The notes under the pieces are model-generated. The model was not told where the DNA came from and searched no databases. It was given only the letters and a program-made list of their open reading frames with translations. The translations under genes were made by a program, and so were the position numbers. Shown in pieces: positions 32,326 through 42,606 of a stretch of 64,000 bases of DNA. Where the stretch lies: assembly GCA_963580285.1 (NCBI GenBank), contig OY757015.1:128370188-128434187 (forward strand), in the 5' to 3' direction. Source of the DNA: Lucinisca nassula. Lineage: Eukaryota > Mollusca > Bivalvia > Lucinida > Lucinidae. Position 1 is the stretch's first letter. Each line of letters begins with the position of its first letter.

Positions 32326-32540
32326 GCCAGGATAGGCTTCCTATGTGATATTTCGTTGCCTAAACTTCGCACAAGTCCATACAAAGCACGGTGTATTGCA
32401 AATTTTAGTTCTTGAACCACTGCTGAACTTGCTTAATTATTAACTTCGTATCATATAGCAATCAAAACGCGGGTGATTAAATGATGCGACAAAGACTATA
32501 GGTGATCAGGGAAAAATCTGTTTTCGCCTATTAAAAATTC
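32326..32540. other. No gene seen
   Basis: Spacer. Confidence 0.5.
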
Positions 32541-32544
32541 GAAC

Positions 32545-32825
32545 GATCTGAAGTAGAAGGTAATGCAATGATCAGGAATCGATACAATTAACTCACACCT
32601 CCGATCAGAGACACAAAAGGGATAGAACGTGAACATGAAATAAATAGACCTAATGGAAACACCAATAGCGGAAAGCCGAAAGGACATTTACTTTGCCACC
32701 AAATGACCAATTGGCTATCCAAAACAAAAAGATATAGGCGATACACACATTCAAAGACGAACTATAATAAAAATAAACCGCGACAGAAGAACGGTCTTGG
32801 AACGGTCAGTGATTTTTGTTTTATT
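32545..32825 (-). mobile_element. P repeat, 3'-end fragment
   Basis: From the 3' terminus (GATCAGGAATCGATACAATT on plus) to the CCGCGACAGAAGAACGG region, truncated there. Confidence 0.8.
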
Positions 32826-33150
32826 TATTTTTTATTTTAATTTCAATGTTTACACACAGATGTCATATAGATCATTTGTACAATAATTAAATTCCTATAA
32901 CACTTTGTGCAATAATGATTATAATACTGAACATTTAACGGCATTTCATATTGATAAAATATAAACAGCAATATTGTATGAGACTACAGACGACTGTGCA
33001 ATGCTTGATAAGAAGATTGGTAACTTATAATGAAAGATTACTCCATACTATATGGCATCAGGAACATCATTGATGCAGGTACAGGCAACCCTCTTCATAC
33101 TATAATGTATAGGAATTTATTTTTCTGATTCCCACTTTCTGGAGAAATCA
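32826..33150. other. No gene seen
   Basis: AT-rich; lies where an LTR or gag start of the adjoining Ty3/Gypsy relic would be expected, but no LTR pair was found. Confidence 0.4.
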
Positions 33151-33159
33151 TTGGGGATA

Positions 33160-33650
33160 TATAAAGGATTTAAACTTTTGGCTCAGCCTTCCCATGAGCT
33201 GTTTAATCTGGCCAAAAGAACAGATTTTCTAAATATTGCTACCCATTGTGGGGTCACTGCTATCAAAACAAGCATGTAAAAGCATAAAATTAAGAATATT
33301 TTAATTCAATATTTGTTGATGAAGAAATTTCTGATTCATCTGCATTGTTTCTCATTTTGTCTCACATACTGATTTGCAATTGAAAATTCTCGAAATGGTT
33401 GGGGCAAATTGAACTGGAGAAGTTAAGGTTAGAAATTGAAGAAAGGAAGAAGGAAAACGAAATGGAAATGCAGAGACAAATACAGATGGAAATATTAGCA
33501 ACGGAAGAACGTATCCGAAAAGAAAAACTAGAGCAGGAAAACAGACAAAGAGAAATGGAGGAAAACGAAAGGGAAATGCAGTTTTACTTAAGAATAAGGG
33601 AAATAGAACTCCAGAGTCAGGACAGGGTAAAACCTACCCTGCTTTGACTC
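33160..33650 (+). pseudogene. Ty3/Gypsy gag, N-terminal region with coiled coil
   Basis: Frames give SHELFNLAKRTDFLNIATHC and an amphipathic block, then from about 33399 an 82-codon charged helix (IELEKLRLEIEERKKENEME ... RQREMEENEREM), a strong coiled coil. In this gag type such a region precedes the capsid-like domain. Internal stops (TAA near 33280) and a -1 shift near 33320 are present. Confidence 0.7.
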
Positions 33651-33719
33651 TGGCAGTTACTTTGATGCCACAAAGCACATCAGATTAGTTCCGCCATTTC
33701 ATGAAAAAGCGGTAGCTAA

Positions 33720-33753
<34 letters not shown>

Positions 33754-34190
33754 ATTTAGAGAAAGTTGCGGAAATTTAAAATGGCAGAAAGAACATTGGA
33801 ACTTGCTTTTGCAGAGTGTTGTAGTTGGGAGAGCTCGAAACATTTACACTCAGGTGACGGTTAAGCAACAATCAGACTAAGATTTGGTAAAAAACTTATT
33901 CTTAAGTCATACGAGTTTGTCCCTGGGGCAACAATTTAGGTATGGTAAAAAGGAAATTTCCCAAATTCATGTATAAATTTGCTCGAATCAGAGAACAGTT
34001 ATTTGCTAGGTGGTGTTCTTCCAAAACAGTTGGCCCTGATCATGGAAACCTTAGACAGCTTGTCCTTATTGAAGAGATCAAACGGTGCATAAATTTAGAC
34101 ATTAAGTCTTTTCTGGATGAAAAACAGTTGGAGGAAGCCTCTCGTTTGGCAGATGATTATGCTTTGGCCAATAAAAAAGTAGAAGTAAGA
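33651..34190 (+). pseudogene. Ty3/Gypsy gag, capsid/SCAN-like region
   Basis: The first part (FDATKHIRLVPPFHEKAVAKY) is interrupted by a T-run at 33722-33752. The clear part starts at 33942: FARIREQLFARWCSSKTVG, LRQLVLIEEIKRCINLDIKS, and ASRLADDYALANKK. This is the SCAN-like capsid segment found in many invertebrate Ty3/Gypsy gags. It stops at about 34190, where a P repeat is inserted; gag resumes at 35893. Confidence 0.8.
33721..33752 (+). repeat. Poly-T run in gag
   Basis: About 31 T, replacing a few gag codons. Confidence 0.95.
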
Positions 34191-34732
34191 CAAAGATCAG
34201 GAATCGATACAATTAACTTACTCCACCCATCAAAGACGCCAAAGGGAAAGAAACACTAACATTAAGCGACCAGACCATAATGGAAACCTAAACAAAGGAA
34301 GGCCATAAGGACAGTTACTTTCCCACAAAATGGCCATATGGCCGTCCAAAATAAAAAGACACAAGTGATACACACAGTAAGTAACAAACAACGACATAAA
34401 CAAACCGCCACAGAAGAACCGCCTTGGAACGGTCAGTGGAAAGATTTTTACTGGGGGACTTAAATCGATTTTACGTGGCCACAATCCTCGCCTTTACTTC
34501 CGTCGCGATTTAGACAAATAATTTGTTCAGTCCGCATGAAGGCCTCCTAACTCATCAGTGCAACATCTCCGTGAACTCAAAAAATCAAAGAACCACAGAG
34601 GTGAGACAACGGTGAGGACTCGACAGCAAGAAACCACTGAAATGCTGGAGCAAAAGACAACCAACAGTTAGACTCCGATGGGCCCGACCAGAGACAGAGC
34701 ATCAGGCACCAACCAACATTACCTTGAATTAG
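34186..34732 (-). mobile_element. P repeat, left member of an inverted pair
   Basis: The inverse of 36168-36712 over ~545 bp. On the minus strand it continues without a break from the RT fragment at 34787, which shows that this sequence is the 3' untranslated end of that RT element. Confidence 0.85.
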
Positions 34733-34786
34733 ATCTCTCTAATTCTCAGTAAGCCTTTACGTTGGAGCCGTCATAGAATCTGAGGC

Positions 34787-35500
34787 CTAACCCATCGGCG
34801 TGCAATTAAAGAGGGAAGCAAAGTTGCCAACCGTGATTGGGTTAACTACCATGCATGCAGTCTGTCGTATAACATCCATGTTGTACACAATCTTTTTATA
34901 TCGAAGAATGATTTTACGAAATTGGGTGCTGAAGTCATTGCGGTTATATATTTTTCTGAATTTATATACTAAGTCACCATAAAATTCGGGTTCCGATAGA
35001 CCTAGTTGCAGAAGAGATTTAAGTCCAATATTGAATTTTGAAATTAAATCAGAATGACGTCTATAAAATTTTGAAAAGGCTTTGCGTAGTTTATGGTACC
35101 GATAACCCTGTTTAAGGAGTTTAGCCGTTAATAATTTATGACGAGTGTTGAAGTCAGTTACATGACTACACACTCTAGCAAATCGAATTAATTGCGAATT
35201 ATAAACGCCATAGGATGGCGCACGAGGAACATCACCATCCAAAAAAGGAAAATTTACAATCTCGAAATCAAAGTCATCGCGTTTATCATAAATTTTGCGC
35301 GAAACAAACCCATCTACAATAGATAGATGTAAATCCAAAAACGGGGCCTCGGTATCAGAAGAATTTGCTTTATTTAACTGAAGTTCTGCGGGGGTAAATC
35401 TGACTGATCAAACCATCGAAATAGGTATTATCAATATTTAATAAATCATCTAAATATCTAGAAGTGGAGCTAAAAGCTTCAATAATTTCAGATTGGTTTC
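34787..35500 (-). pseudogene. Reverse transcriptase of the P family (YLDD type), C-terminal part
   Basis: The minus-strand reading begins with TSRYLDDLLNIDNTYFDG at about 35460-35405, an RT motif C with intact Y-L-D-D. A frameshift follows, then FLDLHLSIVDGFVS, KIYDKRDDFDFEIVNFPFLD and QLIRFARVCSHVTDFNTRHK, with a stop near 34787. The succession (YLDD, FLDL.LSI, a KxYxKxxD segment, QLIR.AR, KLLKQGYR) resembles the palm-to-thumb layout of Penelope-like RTs, but the wording differs from the 14-kb element. Classification as PLE-related is inference. 5'-truncated at the YLDD motif. Confidence 0.75.
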
Positions 35501-35570
35501 ATTTGTAAACAGTTGTAAACATTTGTAATAAAGTTTCATTTGTAAACAGGCCTTATCCTAGAAAAAGTAG

Positions 35571-35892
35571 AAGTAAAACAAAGATCAGGAATCGATACAA
35601 TTAACTTACTCCACCCATCAAAGACACCAAAGGGAAAGAAAGACAAACATAAAGCGACCATACCATAATGGAAACCTAAACAAAGGAAGGCCATAAGGAC
35701 AGTTACTTTCCCACAAAATGACCAAATGGCGATCTAAAAAAAATAAAATGACACAAGTGATACGCACAGTAAGTAACAAACAACAACATAAATAAACCGC
35801 CACAGAAGAACCCCCTTGGAACGGTCAGTGGAAAAAATTCCACTTGGGGGCTTAAATCGATTTTACATGGCCATAATCCTCGCCCTTACCTT
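35571..35892 (-). mobile_element. P repeat, second tandem 3' fragment
   Basis: Starts at AAAGATCAGGAATCGATAC and runs to CGATTTTACATGGCC; collinear with 34186-34500. It ends where gag sequence resumes. Confidence 0.8.
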
Positions 35893-36166
35893 TGTCGAGC
35901 CTTTTAACCCACCGGCAGGTCCAAGATTCTATCTCAGAAATCCGTCTGGCAGTTGTAGCCATACATATACTCCTAAACCCAAACCTTTTGGTGAAAAAAA
36001 ATAAAACTTCTGGTGAAAACAAAAACATGGATCCTTCCAAAATTTCTGGTGATAGTAAAAGCAAGATTCCCTTACCTCAATCTCAAGCAGTTTGTAATTA
36101 TTGAAAAATTACAGGTCATTTGATCTCTGAATGCTTAAAATTGAAGAGGGGGAGAGAAATACGCCT
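35893..36166 (+). pseudogene. Ty3/Gypsy gag, C-terminal region with CCHC zinc knuckle
   Basis: Gives NPSGSCSHTYTPKPKPFG, a Ser/Lys-rich linker, then VCNY-stop-KITGHLISECLKLKR. The C-x2-C-x4-H-x4-C knuckle is present except that the second cysteine is a TGA. It continues the gag broken at 34190 and is again interrupted at 36167. Confidence 0.8.
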
Positions 36167-36167
36167 A

Positions 36168-36712
36168 CAGGTGCCTGATGCTCTGTCTCTAGTCGGGCCA
36201 ATCGGAGTCTAACTGTTGGTTTTTTTTTGCTCCAGATTTTCAGTGATTTCTTGCTGTCGAGTCCTCACCGTTGTCTCACCTCTGTGGTTCTTTGATTTTT
36301 TGTGTTCACGGAGATATTGCACTGATGAGTTAGGAGGCCTTCATGCGGACTGAACAAATTATTTGTCTAAATCGCGACAGAAGTAAGGGCGAGGATTGTG
36401 GCCACGTAAAATCGATTTAAGCCCCCCAGTGGAAATCTTTCCACTGGCCGTTCCAAGGCGGTTCTTCTGTGGCGGTTTATCTAAGTTGTTGTTTATTACT
36501 TACTGTGTGTGTCGCTTGTGTCTTTTTATTTTGGATGACCATATTGCCATTTTGTGGGAAAGTAACTGTCCTTATGGCCTTCCTTTGTTTGGGTTTCCAT
36601 TATGGTCTGGTCGCTTAGTGCTTGTGTTTCTTTCCCTTTGGTGTCTTTGATGGGTGGAGTAAGTTAATTGTATCGATTCCTGATCTTTGTTTTACTTCTA
36701 CTTTGATCTCTT
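36168..36712 (+). mobile_element. P repeat, right member of the inverted pair
   Basis: Full 3' region from GTGCCTGATGCTCTGTCTCT to CGATTCCTGATCTTTG and TTTACTTCTAC. Contains an 84-codon frame (36396-36650) that matches an equally long frame in the 34-kb copy. Confidence 0.85.
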
Positions 36713-37260
36713 TTAGGCCAAACCCACAGTCTTGTATAAGGGAGGAAACTCTTTCTGATACCAAATTATCTGAGATTTATGAACCATTCTTATCAGATGG
36801 TTTTGTGTCACTAAATGGTGACAGTTATTCACATCCTACCCCGATTTAACTCTACCAAGATATCGGAGCTCCTCAATCTCTTATTCTAGCAGATGCTCTG
36901 CCTTTTTCTGAGAAGACTTCTTCGGGCTAAAGTGTCCTTATTCAGGGTGTGGAATGCGGATTTGTTAATGTTCCGCTTCATAATGTTTATTTGTCAGCAG
37001 ACTTGGTATCTGGTTCAGTGGCTGTTGATATTAGACCTTATTTACCTTTTAAAGGTGTTCATTATTGCTAGGCAATGATTTAGATGTGGATAAGGTTGTG
37101 GTAAACCCAGTTTTCCTTGCATTGATCAACCACCTGATCCCATTGAGCAGGAAATCCCCGATCTTTATCTGCAAGGGCAATGGCACGTAAGGCCAAGCAA
37201 ACTGATGGGAAACAGGATTTTGATTTAACTGACACCTCTTTGGGTCAGTCTTTTAATGAC
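36713..37260 (+). pseudogene. Ty3/Gypsy aspartic protease region
   Basis: YQDIGAPQSLILADALPFSE at 36853-36914 matches a retropepsin active site, with D-I-G-A in place of D-T/S-G-A. Downstream, other frames give ECGFVNVPLHNVYLSADLV, IRPYLPFKGVH and LLGNDLDVDKVVV, the expected second half of the protease. Two or more frameshifts. A fragment of the following linker (DLYLQGQWHVRPSK-like) leads into the integrase. Confidence 0.75.
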
Positions 37261-37329
37261 GAGATAACACGGTTTCTGTCTTCAAGGCTGCCTGACAAGC
37301 AGACAGATTTTCATTAGAATTACTCATCC

Positions 37330-37745
37330 CGTGATCTAGGTCATGATGAAATATTCGGATCAAAACTTTCTATTGAACAGCAGAAGGATCCTGAAATTGC
37401 GCCTTTGTTTGAAAGGGCCTTAGATGAGCAGAAAGTACCTCAGGTGCCAGTCTGTTATTAAGTCAGAAATGACATGTTCATGAGCAAATGGCGTCCGCCA
37501 GATGTCTCAGCAGAAGGTGAGTGGACTGTTAACCACCAGATAGTGGTTCCGAGGGTTTATCGTCCAGAAATTTTGAACTTGGCACATAAAACTCCTATGT
37601 CAGACCATTTAGGTATAAATAAAACCTATCACAAGATTCTTAATCATTTTATTGGCAGAGGTTTAAATCTGATGTTTCGCAACATTGTGGTCCTGCCAAA
37701 CATGCCAAATGGTAGGAAAACACGATCGGACTATGTCCATTTGCT
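37330..37745 (+). pseudogene. Ty3/Gypsy integrase, zinc-binding N-terminus, core deleted
   Basis: DEIFGSKLSIEQQKDPEIAP, RPPDVSAEGEWTVNHQIVVP, YRPEILNLAHKTPMSDHLGI and NKTYHKILNHF form the HHCC-type integrase N-terminus. The histidine pair is visible; only the first cysteine context survives. Then about 37690-37745 jumps directly to the post-core region, so the D,D-35-E catalytic core is deleted. Confidence 0.8.
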
Positions 37746-37754
37746 TTTTTTGCT

Positions 37755-38240
37755 GTCAGAGAATCTGTGCAAGAATCTCTTGGTTTCAGTCCATTTGAAT
37801 TGGTCTTTGGCCATACGGTTCGTGGTTCTTTGAAACTTCTGAAAGAGAAATTTCTCTCAAATAATAACATTTCCTTAAATTTACTTCAGTATGTGTCTGA
37901 TTTCAAAACTAGACTTTCAAAAGCGTGTGAGGCTGCTCGGACCAATCTTGAGGCAGCCCAAAGAAAAATTAAACAATTATATGACAAAGGTACAAATGAA
38001 AGGGATTTTACACCGGGTGATAAGGTACTTGCTCTTTTGCCTATTCCTGGAAAATCTTTGCAAGCCAGGTATTATGGTACATACACTTTAGAAAAAACGT
38101 TCAGTGATGTAAATTTCATTTGTACCTATGTTATATAATTAACACTCCTGGGAGGCGCAAGCTAAATCATCTCTGTCATATTAACATGCTTAAGGAATAC
38201 ATAGATAGGGGCAATACATCTATAACATCAGTAAATCACG
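37755..38240 (+). pseudogene. Ty3/Gypsy integrase C-terminal domain (GPY/F-like)
   Basis: ESLGFSPFELVFGHTVRGSL, SKACEAARTNLEAAQRKIKQ, FTPGDKVLALLPIPGKSLQA and RYYGTYTLEK are the Ty3/Gypsy integrase tail; YGTY replaces the usual YGPY. After a frameshift at about 38120 it continues NTPGRRKLNHLCHINMLKEY, the end of the module. Confidence 0.85.
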
Positions 38241-38880
38241 TTAGCTCTTTTCTACTTGATTCATGTGACAATGACTGTGAGGATATTCATTCAGTGAAAT
38301 CTGAAACCACACTATCAAAGCTGCTGAATTCTGATATTCTGAGGAATATCGGCCAGAAACTGTCACATCTAGAAGCAAATCAACGGAATGAACTGAAACA
38401 GCTGTTTTTATTACGAACATATGTCCTGACATTCCAACCCGGACAGATAAAACATTTCACGATGTGGACATAAATGGTTCTAAACCTGTAAAACAACACC
38501 CATACAGGATTAATAAGGCGTAACTATAACAAATTTAGTGACACATGGGCCTTTCTGGTATTTTATCTTCATTAGTGTGTCTCAACCTCAAAGTTCTGAA
38601 ACCGAAACGGATAATGGACAAGACCCGGCATACACAGCAAATCCACCTCCGAGCACACACCGACCGACCCCCCTCCGAGCACACACCGACCGACGTCGCT
38701 GCCCTTGCTTGGCCTTACGTGCCATTGCCGTTGTGACAGCACAGGACTGATGAATCTTATGAAACAAAAATATCTTTAAGAAGAAGTTCAGTATTTGCTG
38801 GTCAATGATTTGAATGGAGTTCTCCGAGTATTCTTATACCAGAATTTGAAAGGACAAAGATGTTTATAGACGCTTAGCAT
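38241..38880 (+). pseudogene. Ty3/Gypsy reverse transcriptase N-terminus, downstream of integrase
   Basis: LRNIGQKLSHLEANQRNELK leads into GSKPVKQHPYRIN (about 38470-38515), the classic segment before RT motif 1. An unrelated ~240-bp stretch with a duplicated CTCCGAGCACACACCGACCG follows. RT then resumes at 38762-38880 with EEVQYLLVND and WSSPSILIPE.ERTKMFID, the WSSPxVLVxK motif. The rest of RT and RNase H are absent, cut by a P copy at 38883. The RT start after the integrase gives Gmr1-like domain order. Confidence 0.8.
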
Positions 38881-38882
38881 AG

Positions 38883-39515
38883 AAGTGGAGGCAATGATCA
38901 GGAATCGATACAATTAACCGACAACTCCCATCAGAGACACCAAACGGAAAGAAATACAAACATGAAACAACAGACCCTGATGGGAACATCAATAGCGAAA
39001 AGCTAAAAGGACAGCTACTTTCCTACGAAATGGCCAAAAGGCTATCTAAAATAAAATACTATAAGCGACACAAATACCCAAAGACAAACCATAACAAAAA
39101 TAACCAGCGACAGAAGAACAGCCTTGGAACGGTCAGCGGAAACGAATTCCACTGGGGGCGGGGGGGGGGGGGGGTAAATCGATTTTATGTGGCCACAATC
39201 CCCGCCCTTACTTCCGTCGCGATTTAGACAAATAATTTGTTCAGTCCGCATGAAGGCCTCCTAACTCATCAGTGCAACATCTCCGTGAACACAAATAATC
39301 AAACAACCACAGAGATGAAACAACGGTGAGGACCCGACAGCAAGAAACCACTGAAATGCTGGAGCAAAAGAAAACAAAAAGGTAGACTCCGATTGGCCCG
39401 ACCAGAGACAGAGCATCAGGCACCAACCAACGTTACATTGAATTAGATTTCTCTAAATCTCAATAAGCTTTTACGCTGGAACCGTCGAAGAATCTGAGGC
39501 CTGTCCCGAAATAAG
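38883..39515 (-). mobile_element. P repeat, long 3' region copy
   Basis: From GGCAATGATCAGGAATCGAT to the GGCCTGTCCCG region. A G-run (39156-39174) expands the same GGGGG site that is a C-run in the 30.7-kb copy. Confidence 0.85.
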
Positions 39516-39724
39516 TGTTTAAGAGTTTCAAGGTGTTTAATATAAAAGGTGCAATCAGGATGTGTTTGTAAGTTCATGGTTAGTTCCTAAAATTCGATGA
39601 TTGATCCTTACAAGAAGCCAGCATAAACTAGTATATGCGGTAACCTGAAAAGGTAACACAAACATTTTCCACCAGTCATGTTGTTGGGGGCAAAATAAGT
39701 TCCAGTTGCCATTTTCGTATTGCT
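39516..39724. other. No gene seen
   Basis: Possibly more of the P element upstream of its 3' region, but no RT words are readable. Confidence 0.4.
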
Positions 39725-40115
39725 GATGGTGAAAAATATTTCACTGGGGGCTTAAATCGATTTTACGCAGCCACAACCCCCGCCCTTACTACCGTCGCGA
39801 TTTAGACAAATTATTAGTTCAGGCCGCATGAAGGTTTCATATCTCATCAGTGAAACAGCTCCGAGAAGACAAAATTCAAACAACCACAGAGATGAAACAA
39901 CAGTGAGGACTCGACGGTAAGAAATAAATGAAATGTCGGACATAAGAAAAAAAACCACAGTTAGACTCCTGTGGGCCCGACAAGAGACAGGGCATCAGAT
40001 ACGAGCAAACATTACATGAAATTAGATTTTAATCTGAGTGTTTCCCTTTGGTGTCTCTTATGGGAGCTGTGGGTCGATTGTATCGATTCCTGATTATTGC
40101 CTCTACTTCTGTTTA
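39725..40115. mobile_element. Two P 3' fragments joined head-on
   Basis: 39725-40025 is minus-oriented (TTCACTGGGGGCTTAAATCG through GGGCATCAGATACGAGC). At about 40035 it switches to a plus-oriented 3' end (TTTCCCTTTGGTGTCTCTTA to CGATTCCTGATTATTGCC). Confidence 0.75.
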
Positions 40116-40123
40116 GGATGCCG

Positions 40124-40640
40124 AACGAGGATCGCCGTCCAAGAATTTACAATCTCAAAATCGAAAGCACTGCGTTTATCATACATTTTGCAGAAAAAAA
40201 AAACATTACGTCGGCCCCTGCCCATCGGGGCTTGAAGAAATCGATGGGCTACATGAAGCTTCCATGCAGAGCTGAAACCGACCGCACACGAGCATTAATA
40301 AACCACTTAGAGTATCTAGGCCTACCCAGGCAAAGCGGTGCAAGTAGGACCGTCCATGCATATCTACCCTATTGATTTCATTTCATCTAATTGTCGGGTA
40401 AAATCCCACATAATATAGAGTAACGTCTCCAAAAGGACCTATACAGTATTGACGAGGACGTTAAGCCTCAAATCTCAAATCAGTCAAATGGATAGATGTA
40501 AATAATAATAAAAATAACAAGGCCTCGGTACCAGAAGAATTTGCTTTAATTGAATTAAGTACTTGGGGATAAATTTGAATGATCCAACCATCGAAATAGG
40601 TATTGTCAATCTTTAAATAGTGTTGACAAGGACGTTAAAC
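40124..40640 (-). pseudogene. P-family RT fragment split by a V SINE
   Basis: 40124-40193 is the nucleotide equivalent of about 35231-35300 (KIYDKRDDFDF/NFPFLDG segment). After the SINE, 40490-40612 matches about 35318-35430, the NKANSSDTEAPFLDL region up to just short of YLDD. Frames are broken. Confidence 0.7.
40200..40488 (+). mobile_element. SINE family V inserted in P RT
   Basis: GGCCCCTGCCCATCGGGGCT start, GACGAGGACGTTAAGCCTC tail. An A-run precedes it. Confidence 0.8.
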
Positions 40641-40665
40641 CTCAAATCAAACAAGCAATACAGCA
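40613..40665 (+). mobile_element. SINE family V tail scrap
   Basis: Only AGTGTTGACAAGGACGTTAA and CCTCAAATCAAACAAGC remain; its right flank (to ~40700) is inverted-repeated at 42607-42690. Confidence 0.7.
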
Positions 40666-40711
40666 TAAACTGTGATTCCACATTCCTTAGGTATTTGTCG
40701 GTTGGAGCAAA

Positions 40712-41130
40712 AACGAAGAGAAGACAATGATCAAAAATCGATACAATTAACCCATACCTCCAATCAGAGACACGATGTTAAGAAACACAAACATGCAATA
40801 ACTAGACCCTAATTCAAATATCAATAGCTGAAAGCCAAAAGGACAGTTAATTTCCCACAAAATGGCCAATTGACTATCCAAAAACAAAAACGATCTAAGC
40901 GAAGCACATATTCAAAGATGAGCTATAACAAAAATAAACTGCGACAGAATATTCGACTTGGAAAGGTCAATGAAAAGCATTTCACTGAGGCATTAAAACC
41001 CTTGTGGCTGATCTGTTCTTGTTTTGTTATCAAAAAGTAGTCATGATGTCCCTTTCCGTTGAAAACCAATCTGAAATCATTGAAAAATAGAAGTGAAGGC
41101 AATGATCAGGAATCGATATAATGTACCCAT
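40712..41130 (-). mobile_element. P repeat fragments left of the mariner
   Basis: 40712-41010 is a 3'-region copy; 41088-41130 is another 3' terminus (GATCAGGAATCGATATAATG), ending at the mariner's TA. Confidence 0.75.
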
Positions 41131-41132
41131 CC

Positions 41133-42475
41133 TACGAGGACTGTTCAAATATGAATGCAACTAAGCACATAAAAACGAGTCCGTGGTAGATTTCGATGAA
41201 AAATTTATTTTGTCCCCTCATAGTATTCCCCTTTTACAGATATACAAACTTTCAGTCTTCTGATCCAATCATTGAATGCATTTTGGAAGTCTTATCGAGG
41301 TATACTATGAAGGCAATGGAATATTGCAGAACCGAGGTGTTTGCGCTGTACAAATTTTCGACCAGAAAAGTATTTTTCAGCCGCGAGAAAAAAAGAAAGT
41401 CACACGGGGCAAGGTCAGGGGAATACAGGGGGTGAGGGAGTTCAACAACCTTTCCCTGCTTCAGATAGTCTTGCACGATGAACGCCTTGTGCAATGACGC
41501 ATTGTCATGTAGCAATCTGACATTGGCCATACCAGTTGCGGGTCCTCGTTCTTTGAAATATTTCTTCAATTTTCGAAGAACTTTATTCTTTCAAATCTTC
41601 GCATTTACAGATTTGCCTTTAGGTACAGCAACCTGAATAGCAGGGCCCTGATTTAAAAAGAATATGGCATACATTACCTTCTTGACGCTCATGGTCCGCT
41701 TTGCAATGCATGGTCTTTTGCAATACTTTGTTGCCCATATTTTGTTCTGAATCTTTCGTTTTGGCTAACAAAAGTGAACCCATGTCTCGTCACCTGTGAC
41801 GATATTAGCGAAAGACCGTGCATTGTAATTTGGAAACTTTTTAAGCAGCTTCTTGGCGCACTGAACGCGTGTCTTTTTCTGCTCATCTGTCAACAGATTG
41901 GGAATCCATCTAGCAGAGATCTTTCTCATTTTCAAATCCCGTTTCAGAATTGTATGAGCTGCTCCTAATGAGATGCCAGCAATACTAGCTATTTGCCTAG
42001 TGGTGTATCGTGCATCGGTAGCAACTATTTCTTTCACTCTAGCAACCATCTTGGCAGATGTTGCTCTTTTCGGTCGACGATTATGTGGTGCATCTTCTGT
42101 TGAGCCTAGCCCACAGCTGAATTTCTTACACCAATGAATAACTTTCGGAAAAGACATTTCTTTATGCCCATAAACCGAACGTATTTCATCAAAAATGTCT
42201 TTACACGGTATACCAAGAATACAACGATTCTTAATATAGGACCGTATTTCAACGGCCTACTCAGACCTTGTTCAAACCATGTTTTGTATTAGTATACAAG
42301 AGTAGACAGTGTTTCTCGAACGATATACATGGCTTAAGTGGACGGATTTTAACAGGTTTGGTACCAATGTATAGGTAAAATGTTTTTCTACGCTGTGATA
42401 TTTATTTCCAGGTGATTTTCGCATTAGTGTATGAGAAAACGTTCTACTTGCATTCATATTTGAACAGTCCTCGTA
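41133..42475 (-). mobile_element. mariner-family transposon with perfect 28-bp terminal inverted repeats
   Basis: The left end 41133-41160 and right end 42448-42475 are exact inverses over 28 bases including the outer TA (inner sequence CGAGGACTGTTCAAATATG). Total 1343 bp, standard for mariner; TA at both edges is the target duplication. The single transposase frame inside is inactivated. Confidence 0.95.
41205..42280 (-). pseudogene. mariner transposase (DD34D), inactivated
   Basis: The frame from ATG at 42280 gives an N-terminal helix-turn-helix region (RSYIKNRCILGIPCKDIFDE), a second one (RYTTRQIASIAGISLGAAHT), then the catalytic domain with TGDETW, LLHDNAS and YSPDLAPCDFLF. The last two aspartates are 34 residues apart, and all three catalytic aspartates survive. 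Lesions: TGA at codon 3 (42274), TAG at codon 8 (42259), TAG at 41767 right after WVHFC, TGA at 41593, and a frameshift at about 41300 before the terminal DWIRRLKVCISVKGEYYEG. Despite the lesions, one frame remains readable over most of its length. Confidence 0.93.
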
Positions 42476-42487
42476 TCACATAGCCTT

Positions 42488-42606
42488 TTGATTGACTTCG
42501 AGATATTTGGATGAATTATTAAATGTTGACAAACTACCTATTTCGATGGTTGGATCATTCAAATTTATCCCCAAGAACTTTATTCAATTAATGCAATTTC
42601 TTCTGG
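42488..42606 (+). pseudogene. P-family RT scrap around motif C
   Basis: TSRYLDELLNVDK is read at about 42493-42531; YLDE replaces YLDD. Then CTATTTCGATGGTTGGATC onward matches the 35.4-kb copy to GAACCGAGGCCTTG. Confidence 0.75.

Noticed and set aside
33399..33647. Host coiled-coil protein
   Set aside because: Position, frame damage and the following capsid and knuckle segments show it is retrotransposon gag.
34520..34560. CTGATGA in the P 3' region (also 36330, 39260), considered as a second hammerhead
   Set aside because: The downstream reads GAAC rather than GAAA, no clean stem II can be drawn between them, and stem I does not pair. Treated as chance.
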